The notes: a model not told the origin generated them from the letters alone. Shown: positions 51,398 through 60,967, counted from the first letter of the stretch. The stretch is 64,000 nt of DNA from Lacibacter sp. H375 (GCF_037892425.1 NZ_JBBKTT010000001.1:1240001-1304000); one strand, 5' to 3'. Made by a program: numbers and translations.

Positions 51398-52456
51398 TCA
51401 ACTTAAAACCTGAACAACCTTTTCGGCTTTTGGTACAAGTCGCCCGATTGGTTGAGTAAAAGCTTCAAGATTATTTGCTGCAAGAAGTTGTTGCACTTCA
51501 ATTAGATGTTCTTCTTTGACAGCGATCAATAATCCGCCATTTGTTTGCGGGTCGGGCAAAAGGTTAAAAGCTTCCATCACATTTACGCCTGCACCAAATC
51601 CAACCTTAGTACTATAGCTGTTCCAGTTACGATAGGTAGCGTCGGGAACAATGCGTTGCGCCAGGTATTCTTTTGCTGCCGCAAGAAATGGTATTTGCTG
51701 ATAAGAAAGCTCAGCAGAAACCCCTGCACCTTCACACATCTCTATTAAATGTCCAAGTAAACCAAAGCCGGTTACATCTGTCATGGCTGTAACAGCTTCT
51801 AGTTTTCCAAGCAACTCACCAACAGAGTTAAGTTGTTTCATTTGCATTGCTGCAAGTCCTTTATGTTCTTCTTTCAACACATCTCTTTTTTCAGCAGTGC
51901 TTAATACGCCAACACCAATGGGTTTGGTCAGTAGTAATACATTTCCTACCTGTGCGGTATTGTTTTGTTTAAGGTGTGCAATCTGCACCATTCCGTTTAC
52001 TGCTAAACCAAAGAATGGTTCCGGCGAATCAATACTGTGTCCACCTGCTAAAGTGATGCCTGCTTCATTACAAATTGATCTTGCACCATCTAACACCTGT
52101 TGTGCAAGTGTTGCAGGTAGTTTTTCAACCGGCCATCCAAGGATTGCAATAGCAAGCAAAGGTTTGCCGCCCATCGCATACACATCACTGATGGCGTTTG
52201 CCGATGCTATTTGTCCAAAGCTGAATGCATCATCAACAATGGGTGTAAAGAAATCGGTGGTAGAGATCATGGCCAATCCATTGCCTAGATCGTACACAGC
52301 AGCGTCGTCTTTACTGCTGTTGCCAACAAGTAGATTTTTATCTGTAATAGTTGATAGCGATGATTGGAGAATTTGTTCTAAAACCGCAGGTGCAATTTTG
52401 CAGCCGCATCCTGCACCGTGTGAAAACTGTGTGAGTCTGATTGTTTCTGGAAGCAT
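51398..52456 (-). CDS. selD: Selenide, water dikinase (selenophosphate synthetase)
   Basis: About 352 residues from ATG 52456 (MLPETIRLTQFSHGAGCGCK); the upstream in-frame TTG at 52462 is the tail of the promoter box. Catalytic Cys17 and Lys20 are present with cysteine in place of selenocysteine. Further motifs are KDDAAVYDLG, ISTTDFFTPIVDDAFSFGQI, ANAISDVYAMGG, TLAGGHSIDSPEPFFGLAVN and TGFGLLGHL. It makes selenophosphate from selenide and ATP. mnmH, which uses selenophosphate, lies 2.7 kb upstream on the same strand. Confidence 0.95.
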   Translation of the reverse strand: MLPETIRLTQFSHGAGCGCKIAPAVLEQILQSSLSTITDKNLLVGNSSKDDAAVYDLGNGLAMISTTDFFTPIVDDAFSFGQIASANAISDVYAMGGKPLLAIAILGWPVEKLPATLAQQVLDGARSICNEAGITLAGGHSIDSPEPFFGLAVNGMVQIAHLKQNNTAQVGNVLLLTKPIGVGVLSTAEKRDVLKEEHKGLAAMQMKQLNSVGELLGKLEAVTAMTDVTGFGLLGHLIEMCEGAGVSAELSYQQIPFLAAAKEYLAQRIVPDATYRNWNSYSTKVGFGAGVNVMEAFNLLPDPQTNGGLLIAVKEEHLIEVQQLLAANNLEAFTQPIGRLVPKAEKVVQVLS

Positions 52457-52459
52457 GTG

Positions 52460-52467
52460 CAAATGTA
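52460..52467 (-). promoter_or_regulatory. TAnnTTTG box adjoining the selD start
   Basis: The minus strand reads TACATTTG and the ATG (52456) follows three bases later, so a transcript from it would be leaderless. Confidence 0.4.
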
Positions 52468-52480
52468 AATCCAGATCGTA

Positions 52481-53362
52481 TTACTTCCTTGTAATACGTA
52501 CAGCGGCACTTTTCTTATTATCCGATTTAAACCTGATCTCGTAAACCAAGCCACCAGTTTTTACAACAAGCACACCTGTGTTCGGAGGAATGGTTCCTTC
52601 GTTCTCTGCAAACAACGTAAGTAGAAGCCCAGTCTCAGTTTTAGGAAGAGCAATTGTTTGCTTAATGCCTTTATCTGACAACCCAATGCGGTTTAGCAAA
52701 ACACTGTTGTTGTTAAAAACAGAAACACTGTCACCATCGATCAGTCCGTCATCATACAATTCAATTAAAACAGAATCAGCGTCAGTCTCAATACTTTTTA
52801 CGATCTCAACTGTTCGGGAAGATAGTTTAATGGAATCTTTATTAGGTGTTGGATGTTGTACAGGTGCTTTTGGTTTTTCAACCTGCACGGCATTTTTTTG
52901 TTCGAGTACTTTTAGAAGACCAGATTTTGAAGGATCATCTTCTTTCTTCAAAAAGGTTTTTCCACTTTCTTCAAATAGTTGTGTCTTGCGTTTGTTTGAT
53001 TGTTTCCATTCGCCACTTACTTCTTTTGTATCGCCGTTTAGAAATAAAATATGACTTTGTAATACACCCTCAGCGCCGGGAGGATTTTGATAAAGCGTTT
53101 TTGTTTCGGTGATCACCATATATCCCTCAAACAGGTTCCCTTGTATTTCGCATACTCCATAAAATTCTCCGTTTACGACTGTTGAATAAGAATAGCCGGT
53201 TATCTTATTGCCTTCCTGGAACAACAGTAGTTCATATTTGTATTCCATGTTCATCTGCAAAGGATGATTGCTTGTGAAGCGGCCACGCCAAAGCCCTGCA
53301 ATATTTTGTGCAGAAGAAAAAAGTGTGCAGCAAACCAGTACAAGCCCGAGAACAAATTTCAT
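52481..53362 (-). CDS. Secreted protein, paralog of the next gene's C-terminal domain
   Basis: About 293 residues from ATG 53362 (MKFVLGLVLVCCTLFSSAQ signal peptide); an in-frame ATG at 53383 adds seven residues. The N-terminal domain (about 20-130) begins NIAGLWRGRFTSNHPLQ and includes GEFYGVCEIQGNLFEGYMVI. A charged linker (about 140-175) leads to the C-terminal domain (about 180-293: VEIVKSIETDADSVLIELYD, DGLIDGDSVSVFNNNSVLLN, LLLTLFAENEGTIPPNTGVL). The C-terminal domain is shared with the neighbouring 53398-55176 protein. No family named. Confidence 0.65.
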   Translation of the reverse strand: MKFVLGLVLVCCTLFSSAQNIAGLWRGRFTSNHPLQMNMEYKYELLLFQEGNKITGYSYSTVVNGEFYGVCEIQGNLFEGYMVITETKTLYQNPPGAEGVLQSHILFLNGDTKEVSGEWKQSNKRKTQLFEESGKTFLKKEDDPSKSGLLKVLEQKNAVQVEKPKAPVQHPTPNKDSIKLSSRTVEIVKSIETDADSVLIELYDDGLIDGDSVSVFNNNSVLLNRIGLSDKGIKQTIALPKTETGLLLTLFAENEGTIPPNTGVLVVKTGGLVYEIRFKSDNKKSAAVRITRK

Positions 53363-53397
53363 ACTGCAAAGAAAAACATTCAATTGCTATTGTGCTG

Positions 53398-55176
53398 TTA
53401 TTCTTTTCGCTTTAAGACAATGGAGGAACTTTTGTTGAGTGTTGAGCTGAAGTTTACCTGGTAACGTTCATTGGTTGTGGTAACGATCAGCAATCCTGTA
53501 TTTGGTGGAATGCTTCCAAGGTTTTCAGCAAATAGTGTAAGCTGTATAATTTCACCTTTTGGAACAGCAATAGTTTTTTTATAAGCACTTGCCTTAATAC
53601 CAATTCTTGATACGATCAACTCGTTGTTAAGAAACACACTTACTGTGTCACCATCAATTTCACCATTGTCGTACAACGATAGTACAACACTATCCTCTGA
53701 TACTTCCAGCGCCTCAATAATTTCAACCTGACGTTTCACAATTACAGGGTTATTAATTACCGGTGGCTTACCTGTTCCTGTTTGTGGTTGACCTGCAGTA
53801 TTGCCGGCATTTACATTGCCAATGGTACTGATACTTGATTGCGTTGGCTGATTAGTTGTAGCAGGCGTTACTACAGCTGGTGTTGTTGGTTTTTGTTCAA
53901 CAGGTTTATTGGTAACTGTTGATGTATTCTGCTGCGGATTTGTTGTTGCAGGAGTAGTTGGTTTAGATGTTGTTACTGCCGGTCCTGTTTGCTGAGGTTT
54001 CGGTTGCTGTTGATTTGTAACAACAGGATTCGTTGTCGGTTTATTATCGGGTACAGATGGTTGAGTTTGAGACTGAGTTGTAACTGGTGGTTTATTGTTT
54101 TGTTGAGTAACCGCAATAGTTGTTTGTTGTGGTTTTGTTTGTTGGGGATTATTAACAGCAACGAATGTTTTATTTGTTGAGTCAGCAGGTTTTATTACAA
54201 CAGGTTTGTTTTGTTGCTGTGCAGTTGTTGCAGCAACGTTGTTGTTACCGGTTGTGTTTGTTGGTTTGTTATTAGTCACAGTTGGTTGAGTTTGTGACTG
54301 TGTTGTAACAGGTGGCTTGTGGTTTGGCTGATTAACAGAAACATCGTTCGGTTTAGTTGTTGACTGTTGTGGATTCGTATTTACAATATTTGTTTTGTTG
54401 CTCGAGTCTTTACCAGGCACAACAGGTTTAGTTTGAACTGGATTTGTTGGTTTATTAGTTGTTTGAATTATTACAACATCATTTGGCTTTGGTTTTGTCT
54501 CTTCAGGTTTGGTAACTGCAACAGTGTTGGTGGCAATGGAATCGTTCGTAGTTTTTACCTCGGGTTTATTTTGGGTTGAGGGATTTGTTGTGGTTTTATT
54601 ATCGGTTGGTTTGTTAACTACAACATCCGTTGGCTGAGGTTTTGTTGGTGTTGAAACGAGAACTGGTTTTGGCTCATCAAACATCATTTCTTTGGTGAGT
54701 TTTTTTTCTTCGAGGCGTTTGTATAACTGTGTTGCTAAATAGTTTCGTTCTCTGTTTACAACAAGCTTGCCGGGCATTGCATAAAGATTGCGCCAGCTCG
54801 ATGTACTCCAGTCACCATATAAAACCGATGCAGTGTCAACAATGTCTTTGATGTTGAACATGTATACGGTTTTAATACCTTTTGTTTTTTGCTCAAAGTT
54901 GTTTGATACTGACTTTTCGTCTTCAACGATCAATACACTGTCTTTAATACGGGCTTTTACTTTTACCAGGTTATAATACAAAACATCTTCAATTAAAAAC
55001 AATCGCTGACAATAGCCATATAGTTCACCATTCTTTTCTTTCAACGTCAATTCAAAATCAACCGAATATTTTAAACTATCGGAAACCATCTTTCCTTTAT
55101 ACACACCGGTTACTACCTGCGACTTACTAAAGAAGGAAAGCGAGCAGAAAAATAGAAGAAGTAAATAGTTTTTCAT
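53398..55176 (-). CDS. Secreted protein with long Thr/Pro/Gln/Asn/Lys-rich linker
   Basis: A 592-residue protein with signal peptide (1-19). The N-terminal domain (about 20-150: VVTGVYKGKMVSDSLKYSVD, ELYGYCQRLFLIEDVLYYNL) parallels the smaller neighbour. Residues about 178-475 are low complexity, with repeats around TTQSQTQP-T and N-K-P-x-x-x-T. The C-terminal domain (about 476-592) begins VEIIEALEVSEDSVVLSLYD, then NGEIDGDTVSVFLNNELIVS and LTLFAENLGSIPPNTGLLIV. It is likely surface- or periplasm-exposed with the linker as a spacer. It is probably co-transcribed with the 293-residue paralog (35-base gap). Confidence 0.7.
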   Translation of the reverse strand: MKNYLLLLFFCSLSFFSKSQVVTGVYKGKMVSDSLKYSVDFELTLKEKNGELYGYCQRLFLIEDVLYYNLVKVKARIKDSVLIVEDEKSVSNNFEQKTKGIKTVYMFNIKDIVDTASVLYGDWSTSSWRNLYAMPGKLVVNRERNYLATQLYKRLEEKKLTKEMMFDEPKPVLVSTPTKPQPTDVVVNKPTDNKTTTNPSTQNKPEVKTTNDSIATNTVAVTKPEETKPKPNDVVIIQTTNKPTNPVQTKPVVPGKDSSNKTNIVNTNPQQSTTKPNDVSVNQPNHKPPVTTQSQTQPTVTNNKPTNTTGNNNVAATTAQQQNKPVVIKPADSTNKTFVAVNNPQQTKPQQTTIAVTQQNNKPPVTTQSQTQPSVPDNKPTTNPVVTNQQQPKPQQTGPAVTTSKPTTPATTNPQQNTSTVTNKPVEQKPTTPAVVTPATTNQPTQSSISTIGNVNAGNTAGQPQTGTGKPPVINNPVIVKRQVEIIEALEVSEDSVVLSLYDNGEIDGDTVSVFLNNELIVSRIGIKASAYKKTIAVPKGEIIQLTLFAENLGSIPPNTGLLIVTTTNERYQVNFSSTLNKSSSIVLKRKE

Positions 55177-55192
55177 CAGTTTTTTGTTTGAG

Positions 55193-56275
55193 CTACTCCT
55201 GCAGCTGTAAGAGTTGTTTAATATTGGATTCTTGGACGGTTTCGCAGGGTATCTTTACTAATAACGCCTGAAGGTTCTCTCTATTATGTAAACCCTTTGA
55301 ATACCACTTATCGTAATAGCTAAGTAAGATACGGAAACAATCTTCCACCCTGTCTTCAATAAGGGCATTAATGGCCTCTTTGGTCTCCAGACCGCCTAAT
55401 CTTTTTTTGATACGGATAACAGCATTCACAAGTCGCTCACGCTCATGCTTTCCGTATTCGTCTACAATATGTTTCAAGCGTTCTTCAAAGGGTATATCAA
55501 CAAAATACACTGGTGAGGTCCGCATCTGTTTCCAGATGCTCATAGGTGTATTTACATCGCCAATGCGTTGACTTTCATCCTCAATCCAAATTGGTTCTGG
55601 CCTTTTGGCCGCTGCGAACAGGGCAAGCGCCAGTTTATTTTCAAATTTTTCCTGTGAAGGTTGAGGAGGCATGCCCAGGTTGCCAAAGGCTGAGCCTTTA
55701 TGATGAGCCAATTCTTCCAGGTTGATAACGTTCTCACCAGATTTAGCGAGTTTATCCAGTAACGGCGTTTTACCTGAGCCTGTAAAACCCGCAAGAATGC
55801 GAAACGAATAGGTTTGTTCAAATTGTTCAAGAGCCCATCTGCGAAATGATTTATAACCACCAACGAGTGTGTAGACATTAAAACCATAAAGATCCAGCAA
55901 CCATGCAACGCCGCCGCTACGCATGCCACCACGCCAGCAATGAACAAGAACTGTTTTATCATTTCTGTCAGACCCGGACTTGGCCGATTTTTTTCGGATG
56001 ATCTCATTGCAATCCTCCACCAGCTTTTCTGCCTCTTCCACCATACTCCGCATTTTCACACCAAAAAAGGAAAGACCGATCTTGATTGCTTCTTGTCGGC
56101 TTTGTTGTTTATAAGCAGTGCCAACTACTTTTCGTTCTTCGTCAGAAAATAAAGGAAAGGAATAGGCGCCGGGAATTTTCGCATGTTTGTATTCGCCCGG
56201 ACTGCGTACATCCAAAACAGGATATGTAGCAGCAAGCGAAAGAAACTCCTCGATATTTATTTTTTGAATAGCCAT
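55193..56275 (-). CDS. mnmH: tRNA 2-selenouridine synthase
   Basis: About 360 residues from ATG 56275 (MAIQKINIEEFLSLAATYPV), with TAAATTTG 12 bases upstream. N-terminal rhodanese domain (LDVRSPGEYKHAKIPGAYSF) has the active Cys in VHCWRGGMRSGGVAWL (about 113). A P-loop ATPase-like domain follows (GFTGSGKTPLLDKLAKSG; EDESQRIGD). It replaces sulfur by selenium in 2-thiouridine at tRNA wobble positions via a geranyl intermediate, using selenophosphate from SelD. Confidence 0.93.
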   Translation of the reverse strand: MAIQKINIEEFLSLAATYPVLDVRSPGEYKHAKIPGAYSFPLFSDEERKVVGTAYKQQSRQEAIKIGLSFFGVKMRSMVEEAEKLVEDCNEIIRKKSAKSGSDRNDKTVLVHCWRGGMRSGGVAWLLDLYGFNVYTLVGGYKSFRRWALEQFEQTYSFRILAGFTGSGKTPLLDKLAKSGENVINLEELAHHKGSAFGNLGMPPQPSQEKFENKLALALFAAAKRPEPIWIEDESQRIGDVNTPMSIWKQMRTSPVYFVDIPFEERLKHIVDEYGKHERERLVNAVIRIKKRLGGLETKEAINALIEDRVEDCFRILLSYYDKWYSKGLHNRENLQALLVKIPCETVQESNIKQLLQLQE

Positions 56276-56287
56276 AACAACAACACA

Positions 56288-56295
56288 CAAATTTA
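56288..56295 (-). promoter_or_regulatory. TAnnTTTG box of mnmH
   Basis: The minus strand reads TAAATTTG, 12 bases before the ATG at 56275. AT-rich surroundings make a chance match possible. Confidence 0.3.
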
Positions 56296-56481
56296 TTTAT
56301 TTCGTCTTGCAACAAAAATGGAGATAAGCCAAAGTAAAAGTGAAATGCAGAAGAATGTAATAGTAAGTTGTTTGGCTGTTTGGAACAGTTGCAGGTTGCT
56401 GGTAAAAAACCATGCATAACACATCACAAGAAAAGAAAACATTCCGAAAGCCCTGAAGATATTACCGAACGTCTGAAGCAT
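56293..56481 (-). CDS. Small two-helix membrane protein
   Basis: A 62-residue protein: MLQTFGNIFRAFGMFSFLVM, then two hydrophobic segments (about 13-28 and 37-57) and a basic end ARRNK. Such small proteins in this lineage are common but unnamed. It lies between the lipoprotein gene's terminator and mnmH on the same strand. Function unknown. Confidence 0.5.
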   Translation of the reverse strand: MLQTFGNIFRAFGMFSFLVMCYAWFFTSNLQLFQTAKQLTITFFCISLLLWLISIFVARRNK

Positions 56482-56492
56482 AATACAAAGTA

Positions 56493-56523
56493 AAAAGTCC
56501 TGCAGAAACCTGCAGGACTTTTA
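56493..56523 (-). terminator. Intrinsic terminator of the small lipoprotein gene
   Basis: Thirteen-base perfect arms AAAAGTCCTGCAG (56493-56505) and CTGCAGGACTTTT (56510-56522). In the minus direction the stem is followed by a T-run. Confidence 0.9.
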
Positions 56524-56528
56524 TAAGT

Positions 56529-56837
56529 TTAATTTTCTTTGATCTGGATGTTTACTTCTTTTCCCTTCTTCTCCACATTGATGTTTCCACTGTCACCGGT
56601 TTTGATTTCTATTTTGCCATCCTTTCCCTCAATCTTAATTCCATCTTTAGAATTGATTTTGATGCTTGCAGAATCATCTCCGGTAATGGAAATGCCTTCT
56701 TTACTGATCTTTATTTCACCAGAGTCGCCACTGATTTCAATTTTTGATTCACTGCTTTGTTTTTCATTATCTGATTGCTGCGAATCACCACAACTAAAAA
56801 GAGTAAGTAACAATGCTGAAAGAAAAAAGTATTTCAT
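56529..56837 (-). CDS. Small lipoprotein with short beta repeats
   Basis: A 102-residue protein with lipobox (MKYFFLSALLLTLFSC). The mature part is Ser/Asp/Gly/Lys-rich with about six degenerate 10-12-residue repeats of the type I-x-I-x-G-D-S-G (KIEISGDSGEIKISKEG, SIKINSKDGIKIEGKDGKI). This suggests a small beta-solenoid or beta-sheet stack. It lies 19 bases downstream of rho on the same strand and may be co-transcribed. Function unknown. Confidence 0.6.
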   Translation of the reverse strand: MKYFFLSALLLTLFSCGDSQQSDNEKQSSESKIEISGDSGEIKISKEGISITGDDSASIKINSKDGIKIEGKDGKIEIKTGDSGNINVEKKGKEVNIQIKEN

Positions 56838-56856
56838 ACGAAGTGTTTATAATTGT

Positions 56857-58497
56857 TTAACCATTCATGCTGATAAGAAACTCGTTGTTGTCTTTCGTTC
56901 CACGCATGTGTTGTAACAATGTATTGATTGCTTCTTCTGTATTCATATCAGCCATGTGCTTACGCAGGATCCACATACGTTTAGCAGTGTCTTTATCAAG
57001 TAACAGATCATCACGACGTGTACTTGAAGCAACAATATCAATTGCAGGGAATACACGTCTGTTGGCCAGCTTACGATCAAGTGCCAATTCCATGTTACCT
57101 GTTCCTTTAAATTCTTCAAAGATCACTTCATCCATCTTACTGCCTGTATCAACAAGCGCTGTTGCAATAATGGTTAACGATCCGCCATTTTCAATTTTAC
57201 GTGCAGCACCAAAGAACTGTTTTGGTTTTTGCATAGCGTTTGCTTCAACACCACCACTCAATACTTTACCACTTGAAGGTGCAACGGTATTGTGCGCACG
57301 AGCTAATCGTGTAATTGAATCTAACAGGATAATTACATCATGACCGCACTCAACCAAACGCTTTGCTTTTTGTAAAGCGATGGTACTTACTTTCACGTGT
57401 TTCTCTGCAGGCTCATCAAACGTACTGGCAATAACTTCTGCTTTTACACTGCGTTCCATATCAGTTACCTCTTCCGGACGCTCATCAACCAGTACGATCA
57501 TCAGGTAACATTCCGGATGGTTTTCTGCAATGGCGTTCGCAAGTTCTTTCAACAGCATCGTTTTACCTGTTTTTGGCTGGGCAACGATCAATCCACGTTG
57601 TCCTTTACCAATTGGGGTAAACAGATCCATGATTCGGGTACTGTAATTATTGGAAGTAGTTGTAAGATTTAATTTTTCGAACGGGAACAATGGTGTGAGG
57701 TAATCGAACGGCACACGGTCACGCACCTCATCAGGTCGCTTTCCATTGATGGTATCCACTTTTAATAGGGCAAAATATTTTTCACCTTCTTTTGGAGGAC
57801 GAACAGAGCCGTAAACAGTATCACCTGTTTTTAAACCAAACAGTTTTATTTGAGATGGTGATACATACACATCATCGGGACTTGATAAATAATTGTAATC
57901 ACTGCTGCGTAAGAAACCATATCCATCGGGCATCATTTCCAAGACACCCTCACCTTGTATCACACCATCAAACTCAATGTTGAAAGGTTGTTCACGCTTA
58001 TTATTTTGAAACTGTCGTTGTTGATGTTGCTGGTTTTGCGGGCGTTCATTTGGTTGCGGATTTTCAGCTTCCTGGTTTGATTCAGCAAGTTGTTCGCCTA
58101 ATTCCATTTCTGGCGGTCCGGCTACGAAATCATCTTCGCCCGGTAATGTAAAGCCAGGAGGAATAATTGGTTCGGGAAGTTCTGTTTTCTTGAGCACTTT
58201 TTTAGGAGCCGGAGCTGGTGCGTCCTCTTTCTTTTTGCGAACCTTTGGTGCCGTTTCCTTGTCGCCGCTTTCCACAACAGCTTCTTCAGTACCGGAAGCA
58301 GTGGTGGTCTTTACAATGCGTTTGCGCTTTTTTTCTTCTGCGCCTTTGTTTTCACTTGCCATAACAGCTTGATTATCGAGGATTTTATAAATTAGTTGTT
58401 GCTTATCTAATTTTTTAGCGCCTGCAATTTTTAATTGCTCAGCTACGTCTAGCAACTCAGGAACGAGCATGTCGTTCAATTGTAGAATGTCGTACAT
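56857..58497 (-). CDS. rho: Transcription termination factor Rho with long disordered insertion
   Basis: A 546-residue Rho (E. coli 419). Rho-N helix domain is at 1-45. Residues about 50-180 are a charged then Q/N-rich insert ([20 protein letters not shown]). The OLD-fold RNA-binding domain has [20 protein letters not shown] with DGYGFLR (RNP1). The ATPase has Walker [16 protein letters not shown], Walker [15 protein letters not shown], and Q/R-loop motifs. It terminates untranslated RNA as a hexamer. Large Rho insertions are known in Bacteroidota and have been linked to condensate formation. Confidence 0.95.
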   Translation of the reverse strand: MYDILQLNDMLVPELLDVAEQLKIAGAKKLDKQQLIYKILDNQAVMASENKGAEEKKRKRIVKTTTASGTEEAVVESGDKETAPKVRKKKEDAPAPAPKKVLKKTELPEPIIPPGFTLPGEDDFVAGPPEMELGEQLAESNQEAENPQPNERPQNQQHQQRQFQNNKREQPFNIEFDGVIQGEGVLEMMPDGYGFLRSSDYNYLSSPDDVYVSPSQIKLFGLKTGDTVYGSVRPPKEGEKYFALLKVDTINGKRPDEVRDRVPFDYLTPLFPFEKLNLTTTSNNYSTRIMDLFTPIGKGQRGLIVAQPKTGKTMLLKELANAIAENHPECYLMIVLVDERPEEVTDMERSVKAEVIASTFDEPAEKHVKVSTIALQKAKRLVECGHDVIILLDSITRLARAHNTVAPSSGKVLSGGVEANAMQKPKQFFGAARKIENGGSLTIIATALVDTGSKMDEVIFEEFKGTGNMELALDRKLANRRVFPAIDIVASSTRRDDLLLDKDTAKRMWILRKHMADMNTEEAINTLLQHMRGTKDNNEFLISMNG

Positions 58498-58796
58498 AAG
58501 AGATTAATTCATTAACACGGAATGGTAAAACCTGAGACTTGTTTTTAGATCTGAAAGTTTGTGTTGATAAAAGTTAAGGGAACCTGGAACGACCGAATTT
58601 GATGAGCTTTTGGAAGATCGGATTTTTAAATATCAGTCGGAATCCGATGCAATGTTACGGTAAAATCGGAAAAAAGGAAAAAAAATTAGTATGACTGCTG
58701 GTTTTAACAAAAGGTGGGGCAGGCAAGCTATACAGTAGAAAATGAAAGCTTAGTGATGGTCAATAATTATCTTTGCCGCTCAAAATTTCAGCATTT
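58498..58796 (+). promoter_or_regulatory. Divergent rho/asnS intergenic region with an asnS TATCTTTG box
   Basis: About 299 bases. TATCTTTG (58768-58775) lies 21 bases before the asnS ATG. An imperfect inverted repeat CGGA...TCCG is at 58618-58644. No rho box stands out. Confidence 0.4.
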
Positions 58797-60245
58797 ATGT
58801 TTAACAAAAGGGTTAAGATCAAAGAATTGCTTAGTCAGGAGCCACAGCAGCAGGAGGTAACGGTTATGGGTTGGGTGCGTACGTTCCGAAATAACCAGTT
58901 TATTGCGTTGAATGACGGAAGCACCAATAATAACCTGCAGGTGGTATTGGAGTTGGGCAAATTTGATGAAGAGACCCTCAAGCGGATCACAACATCGGCT
59001 TCTTTAAAAGTTACAGGAAGAGTTATTCCTTCTCTCGGGAAAGGTCAGAAGCTGGAAGTGAAGGCAAGTACATTGGAAATTCTTGGTGATAGTGATGCAG
59101 AAAAGTATCCGCTTCAACCCAAAAAACACAGTCTTGAATTCTTACGTGAAATTGCACATCTGCGTTTTCGAACCAACACATTTGGTTCTGTCTTCCGTCT
59201 TCGTCATGCATTGGCGTTTGCGGTACATAAATTTTACAATGAAAAGGGATTTGTTTATCTCCATACACCAATTGTAACTGCAAGTGATGCAGAAGGTGCA
59301 GGTGAAATGTTTCGTGTAACTACTTTACCTTTTGATAATCCTCCACGTAACGAAGATGGCTCTGTAAACTTTAAAGAAGATTTCTTTGGTCGCTCTTCAA
59401 ACTTAACGGTAAGTGGTCAGCTGGAAGGTGAGTTAGGTGCTACTGCATTTGGAGAGATCTATACGTTCGGTCCAACTTTCCGTGCTGAGAATTCTAATAC
59501 AGCACGTCACCTTGCCGAGTTCTGGATGATTGAACCGGAGATGGCTTTCTGTGATCTGGAAGACAACATGAACCTTGCTGAGGAGTTCATCAAATACATC
59601 ATCCGTTATGCAATGGAAAATAACAGGGAAGACCTCGAGTTTCTTGCCCAACGTTTGGCTGATGAAGAAAAGCAATTACCACAAGACAAGCGCAGCGAGT
59701 TAGGGTTGATCGAAAAGTTGGAGTTTGTTTTGAACAACGATTTTGAACGTATTACTTATACAGAAGCTATTGAGATTTTATTGCAATCACCTGCTTATAA
59801 GAAGAAGAAGTTTCAATACGAAGTAAAATGGGGCATTGATATGCAGAGTGAGCATGAGCGTTATTTGGTTGAAAAGCATTTCAAAAAACCAGTGATCGTA
59901 ACAAATTATCCTGCAGCTATTAAGGCATTTTATATGCGCCAGGATGATGGTTGTGAACCAGGAAAGGAAACAGTTGCTGCGATGGATATTCTTGCACCGG
60001 GCATTGGCGAAATTGTTGGAGGTTCGCAACGTGAGGAACGTATGGACAAACTGATGAAACGTATGGAAGAGATGCATGTTCCTGCTGAGGAGTTATGGTG
60101 GTATCTTGATACACGTCGTTTCGGTAGTGTTCCGCATGCAGGTTTCGGGTTGGGTTTTGAGCGTATGGTGCAATTTGTAACCGGTATGGGAAACATCCGT
60201 GATGTGATTGCTTTCCCCCGCACGCCCAAGAACTGCGAGTTTTAA
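58797..60245 (+). CDS. asnS: Asparaginyl-tRNA synthetase
   Basis: About 482 residues from ATG 58797 ([20 protein letters not shown]); a TTG at 58773 is part of the promoter box. Anticodon-binding OB domain: [20 protein letters not shown]. Class II catalytic domain: [60 protein letters not shown] (motif 2), and [20 protein letters not shown] (motif 3). Charges tRNA-Asn with Asn directly. Lengths and motifs are normal for AsnRS rather than AspRS. Confidence 0.96.
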   Translation: MFNKRVKIKELLSQEPQQQEVTVMGWVRTFRNNQFIALNDGSTNNNLQVVLELGKFDEETLKRITTSASLKVTGRVIPSLGKGQKLEVKASTLEILGDSDAEKYPLQPKKHSLEFLREIAHLRFRTNTFGSVFRLRHALAFAVHKFYNEKGFVYLHTPIVTASDAEGAGEMFRVTTLPFDNPPRNEDGSVNFKEDFFGRSSNLTVSGQLEGELGATAFGEIYTFGPTFRAENSNTARHLAEFWMIEPEMAFCDLEDNMNLAEEFIKYIIRYAMENNREDLEFLAQRLADEEKQLPQDKRSELGLIEKLEFVLNNDFERITYTEAIEILLQSPAYKKKKFQYEVKWGIDMQSEHERYLVEKHFKKPVIVTNYPAAIKAFYMRQDDGCEPGKETVAAMDILAPGIGEIVGGSQREERMDKLMKRMEEMHVPAEELWWYLDTRRFGSVPHAGFGLGFERMVQFVTGMGNIRDVIAFPRTPKNCEF

Positions 60246-60297
60246 GCAACATGCAGCTTAAAAAGACGTTGTAGTATCTTTATACAAAACCTAAACC

Positions 60298-60966
60298 ATG
60301 CAAAAAACGCTTTTTATCTGTACGATTCTGTCTATTGTTCTGTCTGCCGGGAATTGTAAGAAGCCTTCAACTCCTGATCCTGGAACACCTGCTTCCACTT
60401 ACCAGCCAACGACAACCGGTAGCGAATGGAATTATACGACAATCGGAACAACTGCGTCAGGTCCCGTTAATACATCTTTTAAATTGACTGCTACATCAAA
60501 GGATTCGGTGTCTAATGGAAAAACGTTTCGAGTGTTTACCAACACAGCGGGGGCAAATGAATACTATGTGAAAGTTGGAAATGACTATTCAAGAATATCA
60601 TCGTTGGCTTCAGTAACGAACCAAGTGGAAGTATTGTATCTGAAAGACAACTTAAGTGCAGGGGCCAGCTGGAGTGAGGTAAAAAATGTAGTCATCACTG
60701 GAGCTCCCTTTCCCGTAGATGTTAATATTAACTACACGGTAATTGGAAACAAATTTGACACTTCATTCAATGGAAATAGTTTTAAGGAATGTATCCGAAT
60801 AAAAGTTACTCCAACTATTCCTGGTCTTACTATAAACGAAAACAACATTACTTACTTATTTGCTAAGAATGTAGGTATGATCTCAAATAAGGTCAGGTTA
60901 AAAGTAACTATGCTTGCAATGGATGTAGATACAGAGACAAAGCTTGGAGCTTTCATAATTAAATAG
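60298..60966 (+). CDS. Putative lipoprotein, unknown function
   Basis: A 222-residue protein with type II signal (MQKTLFICTILSIVLSAGNC), Pro/Thr/Ser-rich linker and a beta-rich domain: GSEWNYTTIGTTASGPVNTS, KLTATSKDSVSNGKTFRVFT, LYLKDNLSAGASWSEVKNVV, YTVIGNKFDTSFNGNSFKEC. It resembles secreted Bacteroidota lipoproteins that bear a single beta-sandwich. Its stop is one base from the convergent DUF2304 gene. No family assigned. Confidence 0.65.
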   Translation: MQKTLFICTILSIVLSAGNCKKPSTPDPGTPASTYQPTTTGSEWNYTTIGTTASGPVNTSFKLTATSKDSVSNGKTFRVFTNTAGANEYYVKVGNDYSRISSLASVTNQVEVLYLKDNLSAGASWSEVKNVVITGAPFPVDVNINYTVIGNKFDTSFNGNSFKECIRIKVTPTIPGLTINENNITYLFAKNVGMISNKVRLKVTMLAMDVDTETKLGAFIIK

Positions 60967-60967
60967 A

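Noticed and set aside
51783-52544. 253-residue open frame on the plus strand opposite selD
   Set aside because: It is antisense to a highly conserved selD frame, has no start context and is Ser/Pro/Cys-rich as expected of a shadow frame.
52578-53054. 158-residue open frame opposite the secreted paralog gene
   Set aside because: The minus-strand gene has a signal peptide and a paralogous domain; the plus-strand frame has neither.
53750-54645. Repeat-rich DNA that could suggest a CRISPR array or minisatellite
   Set aside because: The repeats are irregular, in frame and explained by a low-complexity protein linker; no constant repeat/spacer pattern.
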